From Sporolactobacillus sp. CQH2019 (GTDB lineage: Bacteria; Bacillota; Bacilli; Bacillales; Sporolactobacillaceae), in the NCBI RefSeq assembly GCF_028765345.1, contig NZ_JARAJZ010000004.1:1-64000 (forward strand): a stretch of 64,000 nucleotides of DNA, given 5' to 3'. The notes below the pieces were generated by a model that ran no database searches, was not told the DNA's origin, and saw only the letters and a list, made by a program, of their open reading frames with translations. The translations under genes were made by a program, and so were the position numbers. This document shows positions 19,281 to 29,668 of the stretch, in pieces (within the stretch, counting starts at the first letter, position 1; the number at the start of each line of letters is the position of its first letter).

Positions 19281-20756
19281 TCATTCCGTGCCGCGTTTTT
19301 TTCGTTTTGACTGGAACATGGAAATCAAATACCATAAAGAATCATTTTTCAATAAGAGAAGGGCGCCGCAGTACACGGCTGCTCCTGATATGACCTGAAC
19401 GGCCGTCACGATAATAGGTTTGGCAGAGAATAAAAAGTATTGTTCCGCTAAGACAAGCGCCAGCATGATCAGCGCCGATAATACTGCAGTCGCCATATCC
19501 ATCAGATTATCTTTAATCGACAGGATCGATTTACAATGTATTAACTGCACGACAGTAACGGTCAGCTCGGAAGCAACATAGCTCACTGCCGCCCCAACCA
19601 GCTGATATTTTTGAATTAAAAAGTAATTAAGTACGATATTGACGATCGCACCGTAAACGACCGACAGGGTGTAAGCTCTGTTTCTCCCGCTTGGGACAAG
19701 ATATTGCAGAATGGCTACGCTTGCCAAAGATATTGGAATGACGGAAAAGGCCAGTATAGGTAAAATCACGGCAATGCTCTCGTAGCCGGGGCCAAAAAAC
19801 CAGGTGACGAAATTTTTGCTCGTTCCGATAATCCCCGCACAAAACCCGATCGAAATGACCAGGGATATCTTCAGAGAGATATTGAACTGTGCCTTCATTT
19901 TTTCATGATTTCCGATTGAATAATAATAGGAGGCCCTTGGAAACATAACCGTTCCTAGAGAGGTCAGGATGGTCAGAGCAATTGTCACGATTTTCAGAGC
20001 ATTGTCGAAGAAACCGACATTTGTCGGGTTTGTATAAAAACCGAGCATGACTTTATTCAGCACGGTATAAATCATCGTGAAAGATGACGGTATAAATAAC
20101 TGTAAAGACGGAATCACATGCTGTTTAAAATTCAGCCATTTAAAAAGAGAACGGCCGAAGTTGGAAAAGACCTTATATTTTCTCAAGTAAGGAAATAACA
20201 TGATATTCCCGAAAAATACCGATCCTTGAGTTAAAAAGATGTATGTATAAAGATCGTCAGGCGTTTTTACAAAAATAAACATAAGAATCACGCTGGCAAT
20301 TCTGACGATAAAATTTCTTGTCACAATTTTTTTAAACTCTTCCAGGCCCTGAAAAAACCACGATATATCAAATACCGCCGCAAAGATGCCGATCCCCTGT
20401 ACTAAATACAGAAGCCATTCACCGGGAGACATCGCAATAACCCAGCAAACATAGATAATTAAAGCCAGGAGCATCGATGCCGTTCTTAACAAATAGATCT
20501 CCCAAAAACGGCGGATAATCGCCGTGTTGTCGTTCCTTGACGTTGCAATAACCTTATTGCCCTGGAACTGAAAGCCAAGGCCCCCTAAAAGAATGACATA
20601 CGATACAATTGCTGCGGAATATGAATTCAGTCCGACACCCGCAGGCTTTAATACTCTTGAGATATACGGAACGGTAATAATCGGCAAAAGTATGATCAGG
20701 ATTTGATAGGACAGATTGAATAAATAATTTTTAAATAAACTGCTTTTTATTTCCAT
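19281..20756 (-). CDS. wzx: Polysaccharide flippase (Wzx/MOP family), set 1
   Basis: A 491-residue polytopic membrane protein with about 14 hydrophobic helices. N-terminus NYLFNLSYQILIILLPIITV and YISRVLKPAGVG are hallmarks of O-unit flippases of the MOP superfamily. It exports undecaprenyl-PP-linked units. ATG with GGGAGAA upstream. It is the last gene of set 1, 70 bp after a GT2 gene. Sequence differs clearly from the flippase at 5500-6903. Confidence 0.92.
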   Translation of the reverse strand: MEIKSSLFKNYLFNLSYQILIILLPIITVPYISRVLKPAGVGLNSYSAAIVSYVILLGGLGFQFQGNKVIATSRNDNTAIIRRFWEIYLLRTASMLLALIIYVCWVIAMSPGEWLLYLVQGIGIFAAVFDISWFFQGLEEFKKIVTRNFIVRIASVILMFIFVKTPDDLYTYIFLTQGSVFFGNIMLFPYLRKYKVFSNFGRSLFKWLNFKQHVIPSLQLFIPSSFTMIYTVLNKVMLGFYTNPTNVGFFDNALKIVTIALTILTSLGTVMFPRASYYYSIGNHEKMKAQFNISLKISLVISIGFCAGIIGTSKNFVTWFFGPGYESIAVILPILAFSVIPISLASVAILQYLVPSGRNRAYTLSVVYGAIVNIVLNYFLIQKYQLVGAAVSYVASELTVTVVQLIHCKSILSIKDNLMDMATAVLSALIMLALVLAEQYFLFSAKPIIVTAVQVISGAAVYCGALLLLKNDSLWYLISMFQSKRKKRGTE

Positions 20757-20826
20757 TGGGTTCTCCCATTAATATCCGGCTCAGATTGTCATCTGCTCTT
20801 CAGTGATGCCGCTTTTTTATGATACA

Positions 20827-21741
20827 TTATCCGGCTTTTATGATTTTCTTGACCATCTTTCTGAGAAAGCGTCCGATAAAATATCTGTAAAAAAGCACTA
20901 AATGTTGATAAAAATGTAAAAGATAATAGATGATCAAATCGAAGCGGCTAATACGGTAGTATTTTTTCAGCATATAAATATTTGATTTTGAAATTTTTTT
21001 AAAGAGAGTCCGCGTCTCGGTATAACTCGGGTTTTCAGGTTTATGATAATGAGAGACGAAATCCGTTAATGAGACAGCCTCCCTGAAACCCAGTTTTTTT
21101 AATTTGAAAGCTAAAATATTTTCCTCGTTGTAAAGAAAGGTGCCTTCATCGAACAATGTATTTTGGAACAGACCGTTGTCCAGGTAATCCAGCTTGGTCA
21201 TAAAAAAACACCCTGCCACCACATCGACAAAAGACATCGGCCATTTCCCCGCTGCCAGTGAAAAAGCGGCTTTCTTATTTCCACGCACAAATCCGGAGAA
21301 TATGTAGAATTTGGACGGCAGGCTCCATCCAGAATATTCGTAGGAAAGCACGCCGTTCTGACTGATAACACTCCCGACCAGCTTAACCCTGTCATCAGAT
21401 TGAAGAATGGCCATTAGATGACTGTATGTATGAGCTGAAATCAGCCGGACATCCGGATTCTGTATCACAACATAGTCAAGATCCGGAAACCGACTTTTTG
21501 CATAGTTGACACCGAAATTATTGCCATAAGCATAGCCCTTGTTCGCGTCGGTTGAAATCACATGAACGTTTCTATACTTCCGGGATAAATTCAGCAGAAT
21601 TTTATACGAATCATTCGGCGATTTGTTATCAACGACAATAATAGGGCTTGTAACCCCGAAAGAGATCGCATTTTCTACACATGCCGCTGTTTCCTGATGA
21701 TGTTTATAGTTTAAAATAATTGTCGCGATGTGCTCGGTCAT
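20827..21741 (-). CDS. Glycosyltransferase family 2
   Basis: A 304-residue GT-A enzyme, rhamnosyltransferase-like. ATIILNYKHHQETAACVEN and IVVDNKSPNDSYK form the donor-binding start and QNPDVR is the acidic metal site. The C-terminal 60 residues are basic and hydrophobic, suggesting membrane association. ATG at 21741 has AGGAGG seven bases upstream. Between the flippase and a GT4-like gene in set 1. Confidence 0.88.
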   Translation of the reverse strand: MTEHIATIILNYKHHQETAACVENAISFGVTSPIIVVDNKSPNDSYKILLNLSRKYRNVHVISTDANKGYAYGNNFGVNYAKSRFPDLDYVVIQNPDVRLISAHTYSHLMAILQSDDRVKLVGSVISQNGVLSYEYSGWSLPSKFYIFSGFVRGNKKAAFSLAAGKWPMSFVDVVAGCFFMTKLDYLDNGLFQNTLFDEGTFLYNEENILAFKLKKLGFREAVSLTDFVSHYHKPENPSYTETRTLFKKISKSNIYMLKKYYRISRFDLIIYYLLHFYQHLVLFYRYFIGRFLRKMVKKIIKAG

Positions 21742-21790
21742 CAAAATTTCCTCCTGCCAAAGCCGGATCTGACTCGTGTTCGTTCAGGGG

Positions 21791-22819
21791 CTACAATGAA
21801 AGATAAAGATTCTTAATATTTTCCCCCGCTTTTTTCCAGCTGAGTTTGCTCAGAAAGGCACGGTATGCTGCATCGGGAATATCTTTATTTTTTCGGTCGC
21901 TCATGCAACCTTTCAGAGCGTTCCATAAACCGTTCGTATCGCTGCCGTCATACATTATTGCGATCGAATCATTAAAATATTCTTTCATAAACGGTGTGCT
22001 CGGGCATATTATTTTTTTCCTGAGAGAAGCCGCCAAGATTGCACTGCCCGAAGTGGTAATATTTTTAAAAGGCAGCACAACAAAATCACTGCTGAGAATC
22101 AGGTCCGCTAATTCTTCATCAGGAATAAATCTTAAATCAAGGATCACTCCATTTTTGCCTTTAAATTGCATGATTGATTTCTCCAGACCGTCGTACACCT
22201 TGCCTGCAATGATTAAATTTGAATTTCTGTCGTCCAAATTCGTAAAATCTGTTAAGAGTGGGATAACACCCTTGTATTCCTTGACTGCTCCGACAAATAA
22301 AAAAACCAGTCTGTTTTCATCAATGTTGTATTTTTTCCGATAGGAAAGATGATGGGCCGGATAGGCTCCATAATAATGGCCGTGCAGGATAATCTCTATT
22401 TTCTCCGGAGCGATACCGAATTCTTTGACGACTTCCTGTTTAATCGAGTCCGCCGCAACAATCAGTTTATCGCATAGCCGCATCATCTGCGCCCGGATTT
22501 TTTTCTCCAGCCCCGGCCATTTATAATCATGCGGATAGAGGTTATGTACGGTCCATACAAGCTTTATGCCGCGCAGTTTCAAAATGTATAAAAAAGAGAA
22601 GAATATTTTCGATTTAACAAGCATGCTCCATCGATTATTCTTCTGATAATAAGAATCGATCCAATGAAAATGGACAACATCTCCCCTTTTCATTTTCGCG
22701 ATTTTTTTAAAAGAAAATTCCCTTACTTCTACACCTTCGTTTTCCAGCGACCGGGAGAGTAAATCATTATATTTATTTGTCGGATTGAATTTTGGATGCA
22801 TCCAGACCCTTATACCCAC
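21791..22819 (-). CDS. Glycosyltransferase, GT-B fold (GT4-like)
   Basis: 342 residues. The N-terminal half has VVHFHWIDSYYQ and VWTVHNLYPHD, the C-terminal half FLFVGAVKEYKGV and a donor-site-like stretch (SDFVVLPFKNITTSGSAILA). The classical E-x7-E pair is degenerate, as in several capsule GT-B enzymes. GTG start with AGGAGG seven bases upstream. Set 1 assembly enzyme; sugar unknown. Confidence 0.82.
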   Translation of the reverse strand: MGIRVWMHPKFNPTNKYNDLLSRSLENEGVEVREFSFKKIAKMKRGDVVHFHWIDSYYQKNNRWSMLVKSKIFFSFLYILKLRGIKLVWTVHNLYPHDYKWPGLEKKIRAQMMRLCDKLIVAADSIKQEVVKEFGIAPEKIEIILHGHYYGAYPAHHLSYRKKYNIDENRLVFLFVGAVKEYKGVIPLLTDFTNLDDRNSNLIIAGKVYDGLEKSIMQFKGKNGVILDLRFIPDEELADLILSSDFVVLPFKNITTSGSAILAASLRKKIICPSTPFMKEYFNDSIAIMYDGSDTNGLWNALKGCMSDRKNKDIPDAAYRAFLSKLSWKKAGENIKNLYLSL

Positions 22820-22864
22820 TTTATTTTCCTCCTGAAGAATTCAAAAAACTTTTCGTCCGATCGA

Positions 22865-23755
22865 TTACTTTTTCCGGCGCTGCGCTAAAAGCTGCATATA
22901 TTTCAGCGATAATTTTGCTATTAATATGAGATTATAATTGCATTTTTTTAAACTTCCAAAAAGAGCGGATTTAAACTCTTCTGTGCCGTAGAAAAACATC
23001 GCCCGGTAAAAATAGAAATCCCGTTTGACCCGAGGGTTTCTGTTCCTGTCCTCTTCGAATTCCCGCTCGATCAAATGATAGCTCTCATACGCCGCAGTTA
23101 TATTATTAGACAAGTGGCCCGAACCGAATTGATAGGTGTCGGTCAGAATTTCATCTAAAAAAAACAAGTTGTATTTCCGGGAGATCTTTGTAGCCAGCTC
23201 CCAGTCCTGAAAGCGCCGCAGCTCTTCATTAAAGCCGCCCATTTCCTGAATCACTTTTTTTTCTATGATAAAATTGGGCGTATTCACGACATTAGCCACC
23301 ATTAACTGATGATAGAGCGGTTTCTCTACTCTTTTAGGTCTGACCAAGGATCTGTTTTCGTTCACGTAGTGCAGTTCGAATTTTGAAAAAACGCCTCTGT
23401 ATTCCCGGCGGTTCTGCAAGATTTCCAATTCCTTTTTTATTTTATCCTGTCTCCAGATGTCATCCGAATCGTTGAAGGCAACGTACTTTCCTGCCGCCAG
23501 CCGAATGCCCAGGTTTCTTGCTTTATTTGCGCCGCCGTTTTCTTGTTTATAGTATTTGATGCGCGGGTCTTCGGCGGACAAGGTTCTGATGACTTCCCCA
23601 GTGGCATCCGTCGACCCGTCATCAATGACCAGAACTTCTATATTTCTTACAGATTGGTTTGCTACACTCAGCACGGATTTTGAAATGGTTTTCTCCCGAT
23701 TATACGTTGGAATGATCACTGAAACCATTACTTTATTATGATCCACTTGAAACAC
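22865..23755 (-). CDS. Glycosyltransferase family 2
   Basis: A 296-residue GT-A enzyme with textbook motifs: VSVIIPTYNREKTISKSV, VIDDGSTDATGE and the DxD-like NDSDDIW at about residue 97. The GTG start at 23755 is tentative; an ATG nine codons in (MVSVIIPTYN) also fits the family. Only 12 bp separate it from the gene before it, so the GT genes are transcribed together. Confidence 0.88.
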   Translation of the reverse strand: MFQVDHNKVMVSVIIPTYNREKTISKSVLSVANQSVRNIEVLVIDDGSTDATGEVIRTLSAEDPRIKYYKQENGGANKARNLGIRLAAGKYVAFNDSDDIWRQDKIKKELEILQNRREYRGVFSKFELHYVNENRSLVRPKRVEKPLYHQLMVANVVNTPNFIIEKKVIQEMGGFNEELRRFQDWELATKISRKYNLFFLDEILTDTYQFGSGHLSNNITAAYESYHLIEREFEEDRNRNPRVKRDFYFYRAMFFYGTEEFKSALFGSLKKCNYNLILIAKLSLKYMQLLAQRRKK

Positions 23756-23767
23756 ATCCTACACATT

Positions 23768-24619
23768 TCATGGCCTGCCGCCAAAAATTCTGTTCAGGGT
23801 CATTTTAAAAATTCTTTGGTTTTTGACCTTTAATTTCTGCTTTACTGCCCGCTTCATGAGCCGTACTTTATAAAATCCATAATTCATCTTACTTGTATAA
23901 GTCCGATAAAATAATTGTTCGGCATCCAATATGCTTTTGTATCTTTCCTCTGAAACATAGATATCTGTATTATTGATTGACAGTTCATGCACGATTCGGT
24001 CATGTGTCAGATAGACCCGTTTCTTTTTCTGATAAATTGTATGGAATAACCAATGATCAAGACAATCCAGTTGAAAGGCGTTATTAAATCCGCCGATTTC
24101 ATGAAGGAAACGGACATTGATTAATGAACAGGAGTTAATCGTCCGCACTTCTCCGGAAATCAGGTGATTGTCTGGTTTAAAAAACGAATAGCGCCCCAGA
24201 ATTTTACTCACTTTAACCGGAACGATAAAATCTCCCCGCTCATTAAAAATATCCGGAACGATTGCCGCTATATTTTCATCCAAAGCGTTGTTTTCAGTGA
24301 GTCTGCCGATACTTTCAAAAAACAGGTCGGTGATCCGGGTATCCTGATCCATTAGCAACAGCCATCGATCCTCTTTGCCGCATCGGCCCAGGGTATAATT
24401 ATAGGCGGCAGCCAGTCCGGAATTCCGCACATCGGATTTATACGCCACGGATTTAAATCCGCTCAGGCACTCTTTGTAGTCAATGCCTGCCGGCTCGGGA
24501 CTGTTGTCGTATATATCGATATTGATCTTCTTTTTGAACCGGCCGTCAATATGCTGAAGGGATTTCAGAGTCAGTGAAGAGTGCATATCACGATTATATA
24601 AAACAATGACCGCTCTCAT
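23768..24619 (-). CDS. Glycosyltransferase family 2, rhamnosyltransferase-like
   Basis: 283 residues. AVIVLYNRDMHSSLTLKSL, IYDNSPEPAG and LLMDQDTRI match the rhamnosyltransferase branch of GT2. I start at MRAVIVLYN (24619) because the extra nine upstream residues are untypical; AAAGGAG lies 13 bases upstream. Set 1 assembly enzyme. Donor specificity is only inferred from family resemblance. Confidence 0.85.
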   Translation of the reverse strand: MRAVIVLYNRDMHSSLTLKSLQHIDGRFKKKINIDIYDNSPEPAGIDYKECLSGFKSVAYKSDVRNSGLAAAYNYTLGRCGKEDRWLLLMDQDTRITDLFFESIGRLTENNALDENIAAIVPDIFNERGDFIVPVKVSKILGRYSFFKPDNHLISGEVRTINSCSLINVRFLHEIGGFNNAFQLDCLDHWLFHTIYQKKKRVYLTHDRIVHELSINNTDIYVSEERYKSILDAEQLFYRTYTSKMNYGFYKVRLMKRAVKQKLKVKNQRIFKMTLNRIFGGRP

Positions 24620-24679
24620 AAGAAAGCACCGGCTCCTTTCACACATTTAACTGTTCGTAGAGTTTATAAAAAGCTTTGA

Positions 24680-25651
24680 TTACTTTCTTCTTCTTTTGAG
24701 CAGCATTAAAAGAATAAATCCAAGATTTTTAACGGCACCGGTTTTGCGAAGATGGTATTTGTTTAAAAATCTAAGCCGTTTGACTGGCGGTTGATTTAAA
24801 ATAGTCGAATAACCAATGATCAGCTGTTCGGCTTCTTCGTTTTCAAAGCGGCATTCATCCAGATACTTTCTGATCTCCTGTGCTTGATTCACAGCGTTGT
24901 TCAGTGTAAAATTTTTATCTTTTACATATTTTTCTGTCAGCATTGAAATTAAGTTTTTCTTATTCAATCCAATCGTGTTTTTACTGTGCTGTCTGTATAA
25001 AACCAGCGTTTCTTGAATGAACGCTACCCTTCCGAAGGCAGAAACGATCAGCGCACTCCACCAATCATGCATCACAAGTTTCTTCTTATTGGCCGCACGG
25101 CTGATCCGGACGATCAGATCGGCTGCCTGTTTATTTAATGCCAGTGTGCAGCCTGTGACATTATTTTCAACCAAGTAATTATTTATTTTATTATTCCGCG
25201 GATTTGTGCCGCTTGCTAACCACATCGAAGGATAGATCGTCTTTAAATGTTCATCAACAATCTCAAGATCGCTGTGAACGAGCACGGATTCCTGATTATT
25301 TTCAGCGGCAACCTCATTTATTTTTTTTATGGACGTTTCCAGCTTGAAGGGTTTCCACACGTCATCCTGATCACAGAAAAATAAATAATCATAATTCAGT
25401 TCCACCGCCGCTTCCAGCAAGGCCAAAAAGCTTCCGGCAGCTCCATATTTCAAATGATCCTCCATAAAAATCACTTTATGAGCCGTTTTATCCTGATATT
25501 TCTTTAGAATGGCCAGTGTATCGTCCTCAGACCCATCATCCCGAACAATCAGATCCCATTTTTGATCCGTCTGATTTTCAAGCGAGTCCAGTTGCTGTTT
25601 CAGATATTTTTCGCCATTATAAGTTGACAATAGTATTGCGCTTTGCGCCAT
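24680..25651 (-). CDS. Glycosyltransferase family 2
   Basis: 323 residues. AILLSTYNGEKYLKQQLDSL, IVRDDGSEDDT and FCDQDDVWKP are the full set of GT2 donor and metal-binding motifs, in the form common for capsule alpha-L-Rha alpha-1,3-L-rhamnosyltransferase-like enzymes. ATG with AAGGAA upstream. Follows the polymerase gene by 88 bp. Confidence 0.9.
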   Translation of the reverse strand: MAQSAILLSTYNGEKYLKQQLDSLENQTDQKWDLIVRDDGSEDDTLAILKKYQDKTAHKVIFMEDHLKYGAAGSFLALLEAAVELNYDYLFFCDQDDVWKPFKLETSIKKINEVAAENNQESVLVHSDLEIVDEHLKTIYPSMWLASGTNPRNNKINNYLVENNVTGCTLALNKQAADLIVRISRAANKKKLVMHDWWSALIVSAFGRVAFIQETLVLYRQHSKNTIGLNKKNLISMLTEKYVKDKNFTLNNAVNQAQEIRKYLDECRFENEEAEQLIIGYSTILNQPPVKRLRFLNKYHLRKTGAVKNLGFILLMLLKRRRK

Positions 25652-25739
25652 CTAACTTCATTCCTTGCTGCAGCTTGTCATGTCAGCTTTATCCAGATGA
25701 TCGAACACGATTTTACAGATAAAAAGAGACGGGCAGCAA

Positions 25740-27020
25740 TCAGGAATACTCCCCGATCTTTCCGGCCCCTTGATAACAAAATGAGACGATAATTATTGAA
25801 GCAATAATTGATGCAGACGTGCTTGACATTAAGCCGGGATTGTAAAGTGGCTTGATTAACCAGATGGCAAGGTTAAATAAGATCATTACCTGCACCATTC
25901 TATCGGAAACTTTTCTTATTGAGATTAATTTTACAAACACGAGCACAGTTCCGATAATGATTAAAATAAATCCTACAATTCCGAGCTGCATCAGTAATGC
26001 ATAATACTCCTTTTCATACGAATATTTATTTGTCTGTGATCGGATCAGCTGTTTATCATAAGCACCGATCCCCATTCCAAAGATTGGGTTCTTTTTAATA
26101 TCCCTCAGCAAATACGCACTCTGTTCCGTCCTTGTGTTGTCGGATATTTTTGTACCGGCACTGTTAAATCTGTTGTTGAATGCCGAAGCGACAGATGAAT
26201 GGCCGCCGGTTGAAGAACCGACGCCGCCGGAATTAAACGTTTGAAAAATTGCCAGCATGATCAGTACGGACGAGGCAATCAGCAGGATTTTTTTCTTTGA
26301 GCGGCTCTTGAAAAACGCGACCGCGAGAACGATAAACATCAGTCCGGCATATTGTGCAAAAAATACACGGGAATAAACAATTAACACGAAATAAGTGCCG
26401 GCTAAAGCCGCAAATAATTTACTGTAAAATCCAACCCTTTTATCAATCAGATAAAAACTCAGCAGGGCCAGTACCAGAGAATCATTCGCCGAATTAATTC
26501 TGAATAAGTTTAGTCCCGGTACGGATAATGTTATATTATTGGCTCCCAGAAGGCTGCCATAAAGAAATCTAAAGCTCTGAAGGCTTAGTAAATGACCGAC
26601 CACAAACAGCTCTACAATTATCTTGCCCAATATCATGACGAACATGACAATATAGAGTGTCCGCCTGGCCATCTCCTGATTGACTAAGCGATTGGCTACT
26701 AAGAAATAGACGATCATTACGGTGCTGATCAGGAAGAGAATGGTCGTGAACTGCTGAACGGCCTCCCCGCGGAATCCGTTCATAAACCCGATCACGAACC
26801 AGATTCCCGTACAAAAGAGTACGAACAGGACCAGCCAATATATTTTCTCAAATTTAATCTGATGCTTGAACCATAAATAGACGATTGATGCGGCCATCAA
26901 TAAAAAAAGTATAGTCCTTACCGGCAGCCCGAACAGATCTTTTGAAGGCAGACACATTGTAAAAACAAAAACATAAAATAGTGCATTAAATGCCGATTTA
27001 ATAAAAACCGCCCCTCTCAC
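25740..27020 (-). CDS. O-antigen polymerase-like membrane protein (Wzy), set 1
   Basis: A 426-residue polytopic protein with about 10-12 helices and a periplasmic-type loop near residues 285-340 containing RTEQSAYLLRDIKKNPIFGM, the layout of Wzy/O-antigen ligase proteins. It likely polymerises the repeat units of set 1. The start is unclear: the GTG at 27020 lacks a ribosome site, whereas a GAGAGGGG motif lies just inside the frame, upstream of an ATT codon. Confidence 0.8.
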   Translation of the reverse strand: MRGAVFIKSAFNALFYVFVFTMCLPSKDLFGLPVRTILFLLMAASIVYLWFKHQIKFEKIYWLVLFVLFCTGIWFVIGFMNGFRGEAVQQFTTILFLISTVMIVYFLVANRLVNQEMARRTLYIVMFVMILGKIIVELFVVGHLLSLQSFRFLYGSLLGANNITLSVPGLNLFRINSANDSLVLALLSFYLIDKRVGFYSKLFAALAGTYFVLIVYSRVFFAQYAGLMFIVLAVAFFKSRSKKKILLIASSVLIMLAIFQTFNSGGVGSSTGGHSSVASAFNNRFNSAGTKISDNTRTEQSAYLLRDIKKNPIFGMGIGAYDKQLIRSQTNKYSYEKEYYALLMQLGIVGFILIIIGTVLVFVKLISIRKVSDRMVQVMILFNLAIWLIKPLYNPGLMSSTSASIIASIIIVSFCYQGAGKIGEYS

Positions 27021-27108
27021 ATGTTATAAAGCATGCTCTTTTCAGCAAGATATTTTCGATAATTGCTGCTTCTTTATTGAGTCGTATACAAAACAGGTTC
27101 TTCATCAC

Positions 27109-28050
27109 TTATCCTTTATTGTGCCAGTACTGTTTGTTCATACTCAATTTCTTTTTTATGAAAAGAGGCAAGAGCTTCTCGTTCATGCCCAGCTTATAAC
27201 CCAGATATTTCAAGAAATTTCTCAAAACAAAGCCTGGGATCAAGGATAATTGTTTGTCAGCCAAGAGCGAACGGAATTGACGGACGACAAATTTCGCTCC
27301 TTCACCTTCCGCCTGTGAGAATTCCTCCAGAATCCACTTTTCTTTGCCAAAAAAAACGCCTATATCGAAATATCTTTTAAATTCCTGACTGTGGGTGTAG
27401 TTGTGAGAGTGGTAAACACAGGCATCGGCACAATAGGCAATCGACCATCCATGCTCAATCATTTTTGCCCCTACATATTGATCCTCGTTCATAATGACAT
27501 CTGTCGGAAACCCGTGGATCTCATCGAGGGCACGCTTTCTGTACGCTGCAAAAGAATTGGATACAAAAATCGTCTTAATCCCCAGCTTCGTTTTGTCAAC
27601 GAGCGACTTGATCTGACTTTGCGGCGGATAATTGATCTGCCTTGACGTCCGGCCCAGAAAATCGGCATTGCTTTTGGGCAGCTGCCTGCCGTAGGCAATC
27701 CCGATTTTCGGATCTTCTTCAAATGTGCGGATCAGATTACCAAAACACTGGGAATCCCGAATGACGACATCCTGTGTTAAAAAGATGAGGTATTCCCCGC
27801 TGGCTAAGGATGATGCGGTGTTTCTTGTCCCTCCGTGATTAAAATCGCTTTTTTTGATTTTAATCAATTTTATGGAAGGATCATTTTCCATAAACCGGGT
27901 TGAACCGTCTGTCGAAGAGGAGTCAACCACCAGGATTTCTGTCCCCTCTTTATTTTTCAGAGAGAAATCCTTGATGCAATCCACTAATTCCTTTATGTCA
28001 GGCCCGGGATTATATACAGGAATGATAAAAGAGACTTTCAACGCAATCAC
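27109..28050 (-). CDS. Glycosyltransferase family 2, rhamnosyltransferase-like
   Basis: 313 residues. KVSFIIPVYNPGPDIKELVD, VVDSSSTDGST and LTQDVVI are the GT2 motifs. The C-terminal region with YHSHNYTHSQEFKRYFDIGV is typical of rhamnosyltransferases. Start GTG at 28050 or, with a better-placed GAGTG, TTG three codons later. Follows ugd by 184 bp. Confidence 0.87.
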   Translation of the reverse strand: MIALKVSFIIPVYNPGPDIKELVDCIKDFSLKNKEGTEILVVDSSSTDGSTRFMENDPSIKLIKIKKSDFNHGGTRNTASSLASGEYLIFLTQDVVIRDSQCFGNLIRTFEEDPKIGIAYGRQLPKSNADFLGRTSRQINYPPQSQIKSLVDKTKLGIKTIFVSNSFAAYRKRALDEIHGFPTDVIMNEDQYVGAKMIEHGWSIAYCADACVYHSHNYTHSQEFKRYFDIGVFFGKEKWILEEFSQAEGEGAKFVVRQFRSLLADKQLSLIPGFVLRNFLKYLGYKLGMNEKLLPLFIKKKLSMNKQYWHNKG

Positions 28051-28234
28051 TCATTTTATTTGATTTAAATAACCGGGATTCATGCTGCATCCGGGAAGGC
28101 TATCCAAGGGAGCCAATACAGACCTGGACAATAACGATTGCTCGCCACTTTCCCAGACAGAAGACCCGGAATTGAATGAATGCCGCAAACAGCTTGTCTA
28201 ACTCACATGTAACGTGAAAAAGCATCCTGAATGT

Positions 28235-29554
28235 TTATTTTGTCAGTTCAGGTGTATGGCTCGGACGTCCGATCGAATAGTATTCCACTTCCGATTTCCT
28301 GACTCTATCCAAACTGTAGCAGTTCCTGCCGTCAAAAACAACCGGTGTCCGCATGGCCGCAGCAAAGGCAGAGAGATCGATGTTCTTCACATCCGCCCAA
28401 TCGGTAATAATCACCGCAAAATCTGCGTCCTGCAGAGCCTCATTCAGTTCTTCCGTGTACTCGATCTCTACACTGAACTGTTTTTTGGCGTTGGAGACGG
28501 CAATCGGATCATAAGCAATGACATCCGCACCGAGCTTAACCAATTTCGGAATCATGACTAAAGCCGGCGATTCTCTTAAATCGTCTGTGTTCGGCTTAAA
28601 AGCGAGGCCCAGGACAGCGGCCCTCTTGCCCCTTACGCTGCCGAAGCGCGACAGGATCTTATCAATCAGGAGAAGCTGCTGATTATTATTGACTTCAATA
28701 ACCGACTTCAGCAGATTGAATTCATGGTCGGCGTTCCCGGCAAGCTGTACAAGCGCATTTGTGTCTTTCGGAAAGCAAGAACCACCGTAACCGATCCCTG
28801 CCTTGAGAAAGTCGGGACCGATCCGGTGGTCGAAACCCATGCCCCTGGCAACCTCTTCCACGTTGGCGCCCAAAGATTCACATAAATTGGCGATTTCGTT
28901 GATGAAGCTGATTTTCGTAGCCAAAAAAGCATTCGAAGAATACTTGATCATCTCCGCGCTGGAAATGTCTGTCTTCAGGATGGGCATGTCAAAAGGTTTA
29001 TTAATTTCAGCAAGGATATCAGCCGTTTCCCCATCCTCGGTTCCGATCACGATCCGGTCGCCGTGGAATGTATCATGAACAGCCGATCCCTCTCTCAGGA
29101 ACTCGGGATTCGAAGCAATCCTCACATGCACACCGTTGACCGTGTTGCGGTTAATCAGTTCTTTTATATGAAAATTCGTCCCGACAGGAACGGTACTTTT
29201 TATGACGACGATCACATTGCGCGTAATATTGGCGGCGATATCGACGGCCGCCTGCTCCACATAGCTGAGATTGGCAGAACCGTCCCGGCGCTGCGGCGTG
29301 CCGACAGCAATATAAACAACATCGGCGCCTTCCAGTCCTCTTCTATGTTCCGAGGTAAAGAATAAGCGCCCATTATTAATATTTTTTTGGATCAGTTCTT
29401 TTAGCCCCGGTTCATAAATCGTCGGGATCCCCTGACTCAGCTTTTCCACTTTCTCAGGGTCTACATCAATACAAATAACCGTATGGCCAATCTCCGACAG
29501 AGCGACTCCCGTAACAAGGCCGACGTAGCCCGTACCGATAACCGCAATTTTCAT
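28235..29554 (-). CDS. ugd: UDP-glucose 6-dehydrogenase
   Basis: A 439-residue enzyme that oxidises UDP-glucose to UDP-glucuronate with NAD+. It has the N-terminal dinucleotide fold MKIAVIGTGYVGLVTG, the conserved central helix domain, and the catalytic cysteine at about residue 260 in GYGGSCFPKDT. The C-terminal UDP-binding domain includes GLAFKPNTDDLRESPA. ATG start. With galU just upstream it makes an acidic sugar donor, so at least one of the two polymers probably contains glucuronate. Confidence 0.96.
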   Translation of the reverse strand: MKIAVIGTGYVGLVTGVALSEIGHTVICIDVDPEKVEKLSQGIPTIYEPGLKELIQKNINNGRLFFTSEHRRGLEGADVVYIAVGTPQRRDGSANLSYVEQAAVDIAANITRNVIVVIKSTVPVGTNFHIKELINRNTVNGVHVRIASNPEFLREGSAVHDTFHGDRIVIGTEDGETADILAEINKPFDMPILKTDISSAEMIKYSSNAFLATKISFINEIANLCESLGANVEEVARGMGFDHRIGPDFLKAGIGYGGSCFPKDTNALVQLAGNADHEFNLLKSVIEVNNNQQLLLIDKILSRFGSVRGKRAAVLGLAFKPNTDDLRESPALVMIPKLVKLGADVIAYDPIAVSNAKKQFSVEIEYTEELNEALQDADFAVIITDWADVKNIDLSAFAAAMRTPVVFDGRNCYSLDRVRKSEVEYYSIGRPSHTPELTK

Positions 29555-29668
29555 GAGTTTTTTTCACATCCGTTAAGATCGTATATTTTTTAATGATTGA
29601 TTTGCCCGTCTTTCATCCATCATAACCTGAAGGCAAAAAGAAATATGGTTTTTTCTTATCATTTAATT